A DNA stretch of 30,823 nucleotides. Origin: Gammaproteobacteria bacterium (GTDB lineage: Bacteria; Pseudomonadota; Gammaproteobacteria; Acidiferrobacterales; SZUA-150). Of this stretch, positions 1 through 8,799 are shown one piece after another (position 1 is the first letter of the stretch; the number at the start of each line of letters is the position of its first letter). The translations under genes and the position numbers were made by a program. The notes under the pieces were generated by a model. The model had not been told where the DNA came from and did no database searches. It saw only the letters and a program-made list of their open reading frames with translations. The stretch spans positions 1-30,823 of the forward strand of contig JAOUNW010000004.1 in assembly GCA_029880755.1 (NCBI GenBank), in the 5' to 3' direction.

Positions 1-34
1 GGGAATGGCGCCGATATTCACAACAATAACAATT

Positions 35-1330
35 TTATATTCTTCTTCTGTCCAATAAATAAGTGTAATAATCCATCACTGCCTTATCCAACAAGGCGGG
101 CCGGGTAAATACCACATGCGCACCTCGTTGCTGCATATGCAATGCGGCACGCCGACATCCCTGCAGAGATTCATAAGCCGCCAGAGTCATGTAAGGATCG
201 ATCCAGTTCTGCGCGGACGCCTTTTCCAGCTCCAGTGTCTCCTCATCGACAATGCTTGCCACTAAAGGAACATGCTTTGGTGTCAGCATTGCCACCGCTT
301 TGGTTAATTGATCGTCGGTCGCCGATTCATCCAGATCAGTCAGTATTACAACCAGATTACGTTGCCTTACCCGCCGCCTGACTTCAAGAATCGCAGCGAG
401 TGGGTTGGAATCCGCTTCTGTGGTTGACAGCTGTGACAATAGGCCGCGCACAGCTAATAACCCCTTTGTACCCCTGGCGTGATAACAACCGTTAAGCGGT
501 CTATTCGAAAAACCAAGGAGATTGACCTCATTGCCATCACGCAACACCTTTTCCGCCAGCCTCGCGGCAATATTCACGTAGTGACCGACCCGGGTCAGCG
601 AACCCGCCTCCAAACCGCTGGCACGCCCAACGTCCACAAGGATGGTTAACTCCAGTTTCTGCTCTTCAGTAAAAATCCGGAGCTTTGGAGAACCGGAACG
701 GGCGCTTGCCTTCCAGTCGATATGGCGCAATGCATCCCCGGGCTGAAAATCCCGTAAACCAATGAGCTCAAAGCCGGAACCATAATACCGGCGATGCAGG
801 TCTCCCTGTCTCTGGTTGGCAGCGCTGACTTCCGACGGATGCAAATAGTCCGGCACAACCATTATGCTGCTTTCTGCAATTACTTTTTTACTCCAATTGG
901 CCAGATGTAACAGACCAAGCGCTCTTAAATACAAGTTATTCCACTTTAGCTCTCCTAACTGTACGGGGGTAAACTTATTGGATTTAATAGCTTCAGCGCC
1001 AGCGGGTATGCGCCATGGAATTACCTCATTTCGACTGACCACGTTCTCTGGTAAGCCGTCCTGAGTTGCTAAACGAAGTGGCCGATGCCCGGGATTACGA
1101 ATGCGTATCAGATAAGTAAGCCGTCTACCCAGATAGGCATGCAGCGGCAATTCACGGGAAACCGTGAATCTCTCTTTATGAAAGACTGATTTTTCCAGAA
1201 CCAGTGCCACAATCATGGCAGCGGCAAAAACACGCCAGTAATGTTCCTGTCCACCGCCGGACCACTGGCCAATAATCCCTAGCAGGCAGATACCCGCAAT
1301 AAATAAATAGGCGCGAAAGGTCAGGTTCAT
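35..1330 (-). CDS. DUF58 domain protein (MoxR-associated, VWA-like)
   Basis: This is the last gene of the MoxR operon. Two hydrophobic segments close to the N-terminus (about residues 5-40) anchor it in the inner membrane. The DUF58 signature follows in the middle of the protein: the stretch GLRDFQPGD, then RHIDWKASAR. After it comes a VWA-like fold beginning LTILVDVGRASG. The metal-site DxSxS motif is degenerate here (D-V-G-R-A), so metal binding is doubtful. DUF58 proteins are co-encoded with MoxR ATPases and are thought to be their partners or substrates in envelope protein maturation; that role is family knowledge, not visible here. I chose the ATG at 1330 because the open frame further upstream runs into moxR and gives an unlikely Gly-rich, non-hydrophobic leader. 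From this start the protein has 431 residues and lies 23 bp after moxR. Confidence 0.88.
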   Translation of the reverse strand: MNLTFRAYLFIAGICLLGIIGQWSGGGQEHYWRVFAAAMIVALVLEKSVFHKERFTVSRELPLHAYLGRRLTYLIRIRNPGHRPLRLATQDGLPENVVSRNEVIPWRIPAGAEAIKSNKFTPVQLGELKWNNLYLRALGLLHLANWSKKVIAESSIMVVPDYLHPSEVSAANQRQGDLHRRYYGSGFELIGLRDFQPGDALRHIDWKASARSGSPKLRIFTEEQKLELTILVDVGRASGLEAGSLTRVGHYVNIAARLAEKVLRDGNEVNLLGFSNRPLNGCYHARGTKGLLAVRGLLSQLSTTEADSNPLAAILEVRRRVRQRNLVVILTDLDESATDDQLTKAVAMLTPKHVPLVASIVDEETLELEKASAQNWIDPYMTLAAYESLQGCRRAALHMQQRGAHVVFTRPALLDKAVMDYYTYLLDRRRI

Positions 1331-1353
1331 ACCTTGTCTCTGGCTATCCGGGA

Positions 1354-2322
1354 TTAGGATTGCTGCGGAACATTCCTTGGAACCTCCACCTCCGCCAATA
1401 CGGCTTCCAATATCTCTGCTGGTCCAACACCTTCCAACGTGGCGTCCGGTGTCAAAATAAGTCGATGGCAAATCACTGGATGGGCCACCGCCTTTACGTC
1501 GTCAGGAGTAATATATTGCTGGCCCAGTAACGCCGCATGGGTGCGTGCGCAACGCACTAGCGCCAAAGATCCACGGAGAGACAAACCCAGATTGATTCTT
1601 GGATGAGAACGTGTGGCCTGTGCTACTCTCTGGACATAATCATAAATTGCATCGGATACATAGACCTGCTCTACACATGCCTGGGCGCTTCTAATCATCT
1701 CCTTAGTCACCTGCGCCATTTCGTTCTTCACGGATTCATGGCCACCACCGGGTCTGTTATAAGTACGCAGCACCTGTTGCTCCATGTCCGCTGTTGGATA
1801 CGTCAGCTCCAGGCGCAACAGAAACCGGTCTAACTGGGATTCCGGTAATGGATAGGTGCCCTCAAAGTCATGAGGATTCTGTGATGCAATAACAAAAAAT
1901 CCCTCCGGCAATGCGTGCGTGTCACGATCAATAGTGACAGCGCCCTCCTCCATCGCTTGCAACAAGGCCGACTGGGTTTTAGGGCCGGTGCGATTGATTT
2001 CATCCACCAGTACGACATCGGCAAACAGCGGCCCTGGTAGAAATGCAAACTCTTTCTTGTCCTGATGATAGACATGAATTCCCGTGAGGTCCGACGGCAT
2101 CATGTCGGCAGTGCACTGAACACGTTTAAATCTGCCTCCCATCTGGGCGGCCAATGTCTTCGCCAACAGTGTTTTCCCCAGACCCGGTACGCCCTCAAGC
2201 AGCACATGCCCCTCTGTCACTAACGCTATGCTTAATCCATGAATCACCTGCCCCATACCAAACACAACCTGGCCCAGATTTTCCTTTAATAATTTCGCCA
2301 GCTGTTGAGCTGCAGTTGTCAT
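1354..2322 (-). CDS. MoxR family AAA+ ATPase
   Basis: A 322-residue MoxR-type AAA+ ATPase of typical length. The Walker A loop is GVPGLGKT near residue 43. Walker B is VVLVDEINR near residue 104, followed by the MoxR-typical TQSALLQAMEE. A sensor-1 region (FVIASQNP) and the C-terminal lid, with LGLSLRGSLALVR, are all present. MoxR proteins act as ATP-driven chaperones for maturation of VWA-domain or envelope proteins. The start codon overlaps the stop of the preceding DUF4350 gene by four bases, so the two are translationally coupled, and the DUF58 gene follows. The substrate cannot be read from the sequence. Confidence 0.95.
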   Translation of the reverse strand: MTTAAQQLAKLLKENLGQVVFGMGQVIHGLSIALVTEGHVLLEGVPGLGKTLLAKTLAAQMGGRFKRVQCTADMMPSDLTGIHVYHQDKKEFAFLPGPLFADVVLVDEINRTGPKTQSALLQAMEEGAVTIDRDTHALPEGFFVIASQNPHDFEGTYPLPESQLDRFLLRLELTYPTADMEQQVLRTYNRPGGGHESVKNEMAQVTKEMIRSAQACVEQVYVSDAIYDYVQRVAQATRSHPRINLGLSLRGSLALVRCARTHAALLGQQYITPDDVKAVAHPVICHRLILTPDATLEGVGPAEILEAVLAEVEVPRNVPQQS

Positions 2323-3638
2323 ACCAGTTTACTCCTGATTTTTTGCATTAGATTGGTCAACTTTGTCAAATCCTGTTTGTTTTTTGAACCCAGTTGTTCA
2401 TAACAGATTTTCAGCCTGCCTACATCCTTTTTTTCCACTCTGGCTCTTGTCTCCAATATATCCCACACCGGCTTGCCATTCGTAGGCAGACTGTATTGCA
2501 TGCGTATGGCATCGAAGAAATGCGAAAACAACAGTTTTGCAGTTGCATCACTGCCCAGCCTTCTGGCAAACAGGTTGGCGACAGCGTGAATATAGTCTAT
2601 TGCCCGATGTCGCTCGATTTCTCTGATAGGCGGCGCCAACCTGTTGGAATAACCGACAACATAAAATAGCCAGAATGCCAGAATAAACCAAATGGTGTTA
2701 TGTAATCTCGAGTCGCCAAAAAATGCCTTGGGATCATAAAGCTCTGAATATCCCTGATGCATGTCATCAAAAATCACAACACCCTTCCCGGTAAGTGAAC
2801 TCATGACCATATTAGCGGCAAGCCTGGCGTTGCCTGATCTTCCCAACTGGGCATTGCCAAACATATGGGCATAGCGGCTGATCCAGACTCGACTATCAGC
2901 ATGACGTATTTCCCATAGCGCGGTTTCACCTGACTCCTGTTCTTTAAGCAATGAAAGCGAGGAACGGTATATGGCCTCAGGCTCCAACTGCCACTGCGCA
3001 TCAAAATAGAGACTGGAATCCACCGATACCGTCTTTACTCCTTTTAGCAATGGAAAACTGGCGCCAGGCAACAACTGCACCGTTATCACCTTGTCCACCT
3101 CCCTCAACGACACTTCCCGCCGACGGTCCTGATTATTCCGATCGGCTGGGCTGCCTTCCGCTGGTTTGCCTTCCTCTGATTGGTCTTCCTCTTCTTCTTG
3201 TAACAGGGCGTCCAGGGAAAACCCGAAGCGCCTTAGCACCTTATTGCTGTCCGAGTACCGGCGCAGACGCATCACTGATGCATCGCTCTTTTCAACCAGC
3301 ACCAGTAAATTATTTCCCGCCCTCACCCACTCTTCCAGCTGATCCAGCTCATTTTCCTGAGCAGGAGTTGACTGAGGCAAAACCATAATCATCATATTAC
3401 CATTGGGCGGTATCTGCTCATTTTCACCGAGATAGGAATAACGTCGACGCAAGCGATAAACCGGTATACCGGCGTTTTCCAGCCATTTATAAAGCCCCAG
3501 TAAACCGTAATTACCATCATCAATACTGGTAGGCACGGACTGCCCAGAATCGTCCACCGGACTGCCCGGTACCAGTATCAGTATCACGACATACAGGGCA
3601 AATAGCGCGCCCCCCAGTGCAATCAATCTATCTTTCAT
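2319..3638 (-). CDS. DUF4350 domain membrane protein
   Basis: A 439-residue protein with an N-terminal membrane segment (about residues 5-25) and a second one near residues 325-345 (TIWFILAFWLFYVVGYSN). Between them lies a soluble domain facing the periplasm that resembles the DUF4350 family. That domain has a nucleotide-fold-like start (GNYGLLGLYKWLENAGIPVYRLR) and a run of acidic residues near 150-165 that is probably disordered. The part after the second membrane segment is helical and would be cytoplasmic. DUF4350 proteins regularly sit between DUF4129 and MoxR genes. The function is unknown. The gene lies 12 bp after the DUF4129 gene. Confidence 0.8.
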   Translation of the reverse strand: MKDRLIALGGALFALYVVILILVPGSPVDDSGQSVPTSIDDGNYGLLGLYKWLENAGIPVYRLRRRYSYLGENEQIPPNGNMMIMVLPQSTPAQENELDQLEEWVRAGNNLLVLVEKSDASVMRLRRYSDSNKVLRRFGFSLDALLQEEEEDQSEEGKPAEGSPADRNNQDRRREVSLREVDKVITVQLLPGASFPLLKGVKTVSVDSSLYFDAQWQLEPEAIYRSSLSLLKEQESGETALWEIRHADSRVWISRYAHMFGNAQLGRSGNARLAANMVMSSLTGKGVVIFDDMHQGYSELYDPKAFFGDSRLHNTIWFILAFWLFYVVGYSNRLAPPIREIERHRAIDYIHAVANLFARRLGSDATAKLLFSHFFDAIRMQYSLPTNGKPVWDILETRARVEKKDVGRLKICYEQLGSKNKQDLTKLTNLMQKIRSKLV

Positions 3639-3650
3639 ATTTGCAGGCAG

Positions 3651-4577
3651 TTATTGTTCAAGTAATTTTTCCGTTTCCAGCATAAACTGGCTAACGTCGC
3701 TCTCCCTTGGCGCCTGGTTACCATATACTATTGATTCGGTTGCGGACACGAGCCTGAAGAAATAATCGCGATAGTCATGCTGATTTTTGGCGAGCCTCTC
3801 CAGCAATTCCCGGTTAGTGAAACTGCGCTGTGCGGGTAGATCCCCGGATTTCTCGAAGTTGGCAATTACGTACAAGAGTAATGCGGGTAACTGATGGTAG
3901 AGCGGCAATTTCTGAATATCCAAGAGCGAGGTGACATTGATGGGCGCCGCAGTTTCCGGTGTTGCTATCTGCCCTCTGCGTTTTCTTCTTCGTTGCCATC
4001 CTGTCCCGGGAAGATAGCGCCACTCATTGGCCAATATGCCCAGTGCGATGAGAATGATGAGAATCATGGAAACATCGAATAACGTATCGGCTACCCATTG
4101 TGGTATACGTATTTTTTCCAGGAATTCCACCAGCCACTGGTAGTCCTCTTCTTCGGATTCAGGCAAATACTGTTTCAACCATGCTACAAACTGGTCCCAC
4201 CAACTCTTCGGTAGTTCATGTTCCTTTCTCAGCGTATCTTTCAGCAACTGATCAAGTCCTGAATAATCCAACTGGAAACTGGCAGTAACGGGTGCCCTGG
4301 ATGATTTGACAAACTGCCTGATATCCCTCAAGTCGGCAATGGAGCTAACTTCGTCGAATTCATGGCTGAGTAATGGTGCGACATCTGAAGAAACAATACG
4401 ATCCAATGTATCCGGGCAATACAGGCCTAATTCCAGGCGCTTGTCGTCCCCAGGTCTCGCTTTACCGCGCTCTACTTGCGCAAGACAGCGATCGATGCTG
4501 GCAACCAGTGCATCCGCCGAAGACACAGCGGATGCACTGGCACATAGCAAAAAAACAAGCAGGGGTAGTCGTGGCAC
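3651..4577 (-). CDS. DUF4129 domain membrane protein
   Basis: A 308-residue protein with a clear signal peptide (MPRLPLLVFLLCASASAVSSA), a periplasmic helical region, and one membrane segment near residues 165-185 (VSMILIILIALGILANEW). A basic patch (RRRKRRG) after it places the C-terminus in the cytoplasm. The last 80 residues match the DUF4129 pattern, with the TNRELLERL and YRDYFFRLV stretches. In some organisms this domain is fused to transglutaminase-like proteins within MoxR operons. It starts three bases after the stop of the upstream membrane-protein gene, so the two are surely cotranscribed. The molecular role is not known. Confidence 0.8.
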   Translation of the reverse strand: MPRLPLLVFLLCASASAVSSADALVASIDRCLAQVERGKARPGDDKRLELGLYCPDTLDRIVSSDVAPLLSHEFDEVSSIADLRDIRQFVKSSRAPVTASFQLDYSGLDQLLKDTLRKEHELPKSWWDQFVAWLKQYLPESEEEDYQWLVEFLEKIRIPQWVADTLFDVSMILIILIALGILANEWRYLPGTGWQRRRKRRGQIATPETAAPINVTSLLDIQKLPLYHQLPALLLYVIANFEKSGDLPAQRSFTNRELLERLAKNQHDYRDYFFRLVSATESIVYGNQAPRESDVSQFMLETEKLLEQ

Positions 4578-4580
4578 AAG

Positions 4581-5372
4581 TTAGGTTGCAGCCGCCAGTT
4601 TCGCCTGAAGATCGCTGCCACTCCGGCGCAACTTGAGATCGTTGTAAACAACAATAGTAATACCATAAAACAGAGGTGTCACAACTGCGTTAATGGCTGC
4701 ACCCGCGATACTCACCATCAGGGCGGTCTGGGCGATAGATTCCTGGTTCAGATTTGCCGCACCTCCCGCCATCATGCTTACGCCAAAAATAGCACCCAAC
4801 AAAAAATAAAGCGCCATAATGATAAACATTGGAACAGTAAACAGTATCACGGTACGCCACCAGTTTCCCCAAACCAGACTATGACTCAGTTTAAGGCTGT
4901 CAACCGCCTTCTCGTCATCCAGCATAATGGCCGTACTGAAAAGCGCCAGCGATACCATCAGGATAATACCCGGTATTACCAATAGCACCATACCGATCAT
5001 AATCGCCAACACATATAAGATGCCGCCGCCCAATAGCCGAGGAATGCAACGAAAACCTCGTTTCACCGAGTCCATCATAGACACTGAATGGCCTGTGGCA
5101 ATGGCGCCATATTGGTAAATCACTGCACCATAGATGGCAAAGCTGACAACAATCATTACCACCACATAGACCAGCAAAAAACCCAACATACCCGCCCCGA
5201 CTGCAGGATTATCAATAGAAGGCCGGGTTACATTCAGCAGGTCTGGGACAACACCAAGGGATGCGGCGATAAAGGTGAGAGGAAGCACTTTGGCCAAACC
5301 GGCGATATAGAGCTTAATGCCGTTATCCAGGTTTTTGCCAATGCTCTGCGGTTGATCGGCTAAAGCAAACAT
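4581..5372 (-). CDS. polytopic inner-membrane protein, first gene of MoxR operon
   Basis: A 263-residue protein with about five or six membrane helices. The central part has the pattern VIPGIILMVSLALFSTAIMLDD followed by a SHSLVWGNWWRTV stretch. This is typical of the broad group of membrane proteins related to the glycerophosphodiesterase membrane domain and DUF975. No catalytic residues are evident. It is the promoter-proximal gene of the five-gene operon, with an AAGGAG Shine-Dalgarno sequence about 7 bases ahead of the ATG and a plausible sigma-70 promoter upstream. In other bacteria membrane proteins of this sort often accompany MoxR/DUF58 genes, but their job is unknown. Confidence 0.75.
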   Translation of the reverse strand: MFALADQPQSIGKNLDNGIKLYIAGLAKVLPLTFIAASLGVVPDLLNVTRPSIDNPAVGAGMLGFLLVYVVVMIVVSFAIYGAVIYQYGAIATGHSVSMMDSVKRGFRCIPRLLGGGILYVLAIMIGMVLLVIPGIILMVSLALFSTAIMLDDEKAVDSLKLSHSLVWGNWWRTVILFTVPMFIIMALYFLLGAIFGVSMMAGGAANLNQESIAQTALMVSIAGAAINAVVTPLFYGITIVVYNDLKLRRSGSDLQAKLAAAT

Positions 5373-5417
5373 AGGGTCTCCTTGCAGGATTTACCTGATA
5401 TTTTGTTGTTCCAATCT

Positions 5418-5445
5418 AGTGTAGCAGAGACTTTTTCCTTGTAAA
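5418..5445 (-). promoter_or_regulatory. predicted sigma-70 promoter of the MoxR operon
   Basis: On the minus strand TTTACA (5445-5440) and TACACT (5423-5418) are separated by 16 bases. They match the -35 and -10 consensus at five and four of six positions. A start near 5411 would leave a leader of about 40 bases before the ATG at 5372. Prediction from consensus only. Confidence 0.4.
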
Positions 5446-5606
5446 TTCACAAGACTAGATCAATCCTCCATGGATCCTTTCCTTTCAGTGTATGCGACCT
5501 CCTAACGCACCGGCGAGAATACACAGCCCACGTGAGTTGAAGCAGGTTTTCTTTTCCTTTCCTGGAAAGGGAGAATTTATTCCGGAATATTTCTTACTGA
5601 GGATCG

Positions 5607-6602
5607 TTATTCAGGGGTTTTTGGCAGGTCAATCAATATTTTTATATCCACATCCTGTTTTAGGTTTTCCAGCAATTCAGACCGCAACTTCTCAAACCGT
5701 TCACCTTCCAGTCTGGCCTTCAGTCCCTCCTTTGCCTCTGAAAAAGGTACGATTCCGGCAACCTTCTTCTCACCCGCCCTTATAATATGATAGCCATGCA
5801 GGCTTTTAATGGGCTCCGACAATTCATCTTTCTTGAGCGTAAATGCAATGTCTTCCAGCGCAGGCAATAATCTTCCCTTGTGCATGAAACCAATGTAGCC
5901 TCCATTTATCCGATAGTCGTCTTCAGAATGTTTCTTGGCAAGTTCCGCAAAATCCTCTCCATTGCGAACGCGGCTAACGATCTCATTGGCCAATTTCCTC
6001 TTTTCTTCCCACTTCTCCTGCTTTTCGTTCGGCGCAACTTTCAGAATGATGTGCCATAGCTCAATTGATTCCGGTCTCTGAAATTCTCTCTTGTTTTTCT
6101 TGTAATAGCTCTTTAGTTCCTTATCGTTGTATTTGCTCTTATCCACCAGCACTGTTTGCACATACTGCTTGATTGCCGACTGCTGAACAATACGCTGGGT
6201 AAATCTTTCCAGAGTCAACCCTCTCGCTTTAATCTCTTCGTGAAATTTTTTTTCCGAGCCAAAACGATCAATGTTAGTGGCGATAACATGATCCACGTCC
6301 TGCTGCGGCACAGATATACCGGCTGATTTCGCCCCCCGATACAATAGCGCCCGGTCAATCAATACATCCACCGCTTTCCGGGTATATTTGTTTCGAACAT
6401 CCGGCCCGATTCCCCCGTGAAAGGCTGCCGCTGGAACAAAACTACTAATTACCTCATCCAGTTCATAACGGAGAAACTGTTCCTCTCCGACAATCAGCAC
6501 CACTTCAGGTTCCAATGCATGAGCCTGAACGGCGCCCAACAATCCTGACACAACAATAAGTGTTTTCAGGGACAGAAAAATATCTCGACTACATCGCTTC
6601 AT
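5607..6602 (-). CDS. secreted parvulin-type peptidyl-prolyl isomerase (SurA/PpiC-like)
   Basis: A 331-residue periplasmic foldase. The start at 6602 gives a normal signal peptide ending near AVQAHA (about residue 29); the longer upstream frame would place 27 extra residues before it. A helical SurA-like N-terminal chaperone domain follows, then one parvulin domain at about residues 178-278. The parvulin domain has the characteristic GEDFAELAKKHSED, GGYIGFM and LHGYHIIRAGE stretches. It is transcribed divergently from the multiheme cytochrome operon and shares its FNR-type site. From recall, prolyl isomerases of this class are recurrent neighbours of Geobacter-type cytochrome nanowire genes, so a dedicated role in folding or assembly of the cytochromes or the barrel is a reasonable inference. 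A general periplasmic chaperone role cannot be excluded. Confidence 0.88.
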   Translation of the reverse strand: MKRCSRDIFLSLKTLIVVSGLLGAVQAHALEPEVVLIVGEEQFLRYELDEVISSFVPAAAFHGGIGPDVRNKYTRKAVDVLIDRALLYRGAKSAGISVPQQDVDHVIATNIDRFGSEKKFHEEIKARGLTLERFTQRIVQQSAIKQYVQTVLVDKSKYNDKELKSYYKKNKREFQRPESIELWHIILKVAPNEKQEKWEEKRKLANEIVSRVRNGEDFAELAKKHSEDDYRINGGYIGFMHKGRLLPALEDIAFTLKKDELSEPIKSLHGYHIIRAGEKKVAGIVPFSEAKEGLKARLEGERFEKLRSELLENLKQDVDIKILIDLPKTPE

Positions 6603-6717
6603 AGCAGCAAATTTTTTAATGGACTCTCGTATAGACAAGATAATACGTAAATTAATACCTGATAGATACAGTGAGATATACATGCCGGTTTACAGGTACT
6701 CTAGCATTCGAATAAGG

Positions 6718-6786
6718 AGCATACAGGCTGTTGATTTTACCTAATTGATTTAAATCAACTACAAATAAAGCAGTCTGTGACATTAT
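6718..6786. promoter_or_regulatory. bidirectional FNR/Anr-type promoter region
   Basis: The perfect palindrome TTGATTTAAATCAA at 6745-6758 equals the FNR/Anr consensus TTGAT-N4-ATCAA. Its centre (6751.5) lies where a class II activator site (-41.5) should be for a rightward start near 6793, with CATTAT/ATTATG at 6781-6787 as -10. It fits a leftward start near 6711 equally well, with TATGCT (6723-6718) as -10. One site could therefore activate both the prolyl isomerase and the cytochrome operon when oxygen is low. The divergent gap (6603-6925, 323 bp) holds no other gene. The rightward leader would be about 130 bases. Confidence 0.65.
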
Positions 6787-6925
6787 GCAACCACTGGGAA
6801 AAAATACTTTTTAAGGTGGGTTGACCCAGACCTACAGAAGAAGCAGAATTAATACTATAATAATATTGTGGATTAGGACAGAACCTAGCTAGGGACAAGC
6901 GCAAAAGCAGTTTAAGAGGTGCGGC

Positions 6926-8089
6926 ATGACACAAGAACATGATCCACGCTACCTACTACTTTCCAAGACTCTGTGGACGGCATGTTTCCTGTTGGGTGTG
7001 ATGCTGTCCGGACTCAGTGGCTGCGCCTCTGCACCCCACCAACCAACGGGCGATGACCAGGCCGATCTGATATGGCCTCTTCCCCCGGAAGCACCCCGAA
7101 TCAAATACCTAAGAAGCCTGTGGTCTGAGGATCAAATCAAGCCCCCCGAATCCAAAATGGTTCAATTGCGTGATGGACTACTGGGCAAACCTAAGCAAGC
7201 CGGACGACGATTAAAGAAACCTTATGCTGTTCATGCAGACCGTGAAGGCCGGGTGTTCGTTGCCGACAGCGGCTGGGGCAAAGTTCTGGTTTTCGATGAG
7301 AAAAACAAATCCCTTGAGGTATGGGGAGCCAATGGTCAGGGTGTGCTGGCCAAGCCGCTAGGCATAACCTCGGACAGTCATGGCCGAATCTATGTCACGG
7401 ACTCAGCCAAGCAACGTGCCATTGTCTACGACCGTGACGGCAATTTTCTGTACGCCATGGGGCTAAAGGGTGAAATGGAACGGCCTGTCGGAATTGCTGT
7501 CGATGAGGCCCGCGAACGTGTCTATATTGCGGATACCAAGGCCCATCAAATCGTCGTTTACAATTTTCAGGGGATTCGTATTGGCCTTATCGGGCGACGC
7601 GGAGACAAGCCAGGGGAATTCAACTTTCCAACAAATCTTGTTATCGACAAAATTGGGCAACTTTATGTCACCGATAGCATGAATTTCCGTGTACAGGTCC
7701 TGGGGCCGGATGGCGATCCACGCAAGTCCTTTGGCAGCAATGGCGATGGCCGTGGTCAGTTTGTCAGGGCAAAAGGCATTGCCCTGGATTCTCATGGCAA
7801 CGTCTATGTTGCCGATTCCGCCTTCAATAATTTCCAGATATTTGATTCTGAGGGCAACATACTGCTGGACGTTGGCAGTCACGGCAACAATCCTGGCCAG
7901 TTTATCCTGCCAGCCGGTATTTTCATTGATCAAAATGACAACATCTATGTGGCGGACCAGTACAACTTCCGGATTCAGATATTTCAGTATCTGAGAGATA
8001 GTGAAATCAGCAATGCTACTAACCCATCTACCAGGAATAACGAGGAGACACAGGGACGGAAAAATAAAAAGGGAGATTCAACAACGTGA
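6926..8089 (+). CDS. NHL-repeat six-bladed beta-propeller lipoprotein (paralog 1)
   Basis: A 387-residue lipoprotein. The signal peptide ends in the lipobox LSGC with Cys33, and a GAGGTG Shine-Dalgarno precedes the ATG. After a WPLPPEAPRIKYL segment, six NHL-type blades run from about residue 95 to 355. Each carries variations of P-GI-D--G-IYV-DS---R-QVFD. NHL propellers bind proteins or other ligands and have no enzymatic motif here. The C-terminal 30 residues are polar and low-complexity. The gene opens the cytochrome operon and is followed after 22 bp by the tetraheme cytochrome. It is paralogous to the propeller at 11905-12906, which likewise precedes a multiheme cytochrome. An accessory or assembly role at the outer membrane is inferred from that arrangement. 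Confidence 0.88.
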   Translation: MTQEHDPRYLLLSKTLWTACFLLGVMLSGLSGCASAPHQPTGDDQADLIWPLPPEAPRIKYLRSLWSEDQIKPPESKMVQLRDGLLGKPKQAGRRLKKPYAVHADREGRVFVADSGWGKVLVFDEKNKSLEVWGANGQGVLAKPLGITSDSHGRIYVTDSAKQRAIVYDRDGNFLYAMGLKGEMERPVGIAVDEARERVYIADTKAHQIVVYNFQGIRIGLIGRRGDKPGEFNFPTNLVIDKIGQLYVTDSMNFRVQVLGPDGDPRKSFGSNGDGRGQFVRAKGIALDSHGNVYVADSAFNNFQIFDSEGNILLDVGSHGNNPGQFILPAGIFIDQNDNIYVADQYNFRIQIFQYLRDSEISNATNPSTRNNEETQGRKNKKGDSTT

Positions 8090-8111
8090 TCACATTAACT
8101 CGAGGTGAATT

Positions 8112-8798
8112 ATGAAAACGCTACTACGCACGCTTCCATTGGCAGTGCTACTGTGGCTGGTTCAAAGTGCTTCAGTGTTTGCAGTGGATGATGTCGCTGC
8201 CACGAAACACAACCTGGCCAGTACACAGCCAACGGCTGGCAATATCCGAACGGCGGACACTGCATTTGTTTGCGGTTTCTGTCACTCCCCCCACACCGAG
8301 GCCGGCGGACCGGCGCCATTGTGGAACCGTACCAGTCCAACTGGGCCTTACACCATGTACACCAGCGCAACCATGGATATGACAGCAGCTGCATCGCCAG
8401 CCAGTATTTCACTGGCCTGCCTGTCCTGCCATGACGGCACTGTTGCTTTTGATCAATTAATCAACGGCGCAGGCTCAGGTGGTTATAACGCAGGTGGCGC
8501 TAGCCAGGGTTGGGCGTTCACTGATGGCACCAGCGCTGTAGCAAACACCATGCCTGCTGGTGTAACAAATCTGGGAACAAACCTGACTGGGGATCACCCG
8601 ATCTCTGTTACCTATGATCCAACGGCTGACACTGCATTTGTTGCATTAGCAACAGTTCAGGCATCTTCAGTTCAACTCTATGGTGGCAGTGAAGATCAGG
8701 TGGAATGTGCAAGTTGTCATAACCCGCACGAAGCGACCAATCCGACTTTCCTTCGTGTAGCCATTGATACACTTTGCACCACATGCCATATCAAGTAA
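8112..8798 (+). CDS. tetraheme c-type cytochrome, OmcE-like nanowire subunit candidate
   Basis: A 228-residue exported cytochrome. The signal peptide ends around SVFA (residue 24). There are four CXXCH sites at C54 (CGFCH), C103 (CLSCH), C199 (CASCH) and C222 (CTTCH). The mature chain contains exactly four further histidines, H33, H61, H162 and H206, just enough for bis-histidine ligation of every heme. The order N-terminal KHNL, CxxCHSPH, PLWNR, CLSCHDGT, DHPI, ECxSCHNPHE and C-terminal LCTxCHxK is the pattern I know from Geobacter OmcE, a tetraheme cytochrome of similar length that polymerises into conductive filaments in which subunits exchange an axial His. A Gly-rich stretch lies at 118-135. 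The SD is GAGGTG. Filament formation is inferred, not shown. Confidence 0.85.
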   Translation: MKTLLRTLPLAVLLWLVQSASVFAVDDVAATKHNLASTQPTAGNIRTADTAFVCGFCHSPHTEAGGPAPLWNRTSPTGPYTMYTSATMDMTAAASPASISLACLSCHDGTVAFDQLINGAGSGGYNAGGASQGWAFTDGTSAVANTMPAGVTNLGTNLTGDHPISVTYDPTADTAFVALATVQASSVQLYGGSEDQVECASCHNPHEATNPTFLRVAIDTLCTTCHIK

Positions 8799-8799
8799 T

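Noticed and set aside
1331..1471. N-terminal extension of the DUF58 protein
   Set aside because: It overlaps moxR and encodes a Gly-rich, charged stretch ahead of a clean membrane-anchored start at 1330.
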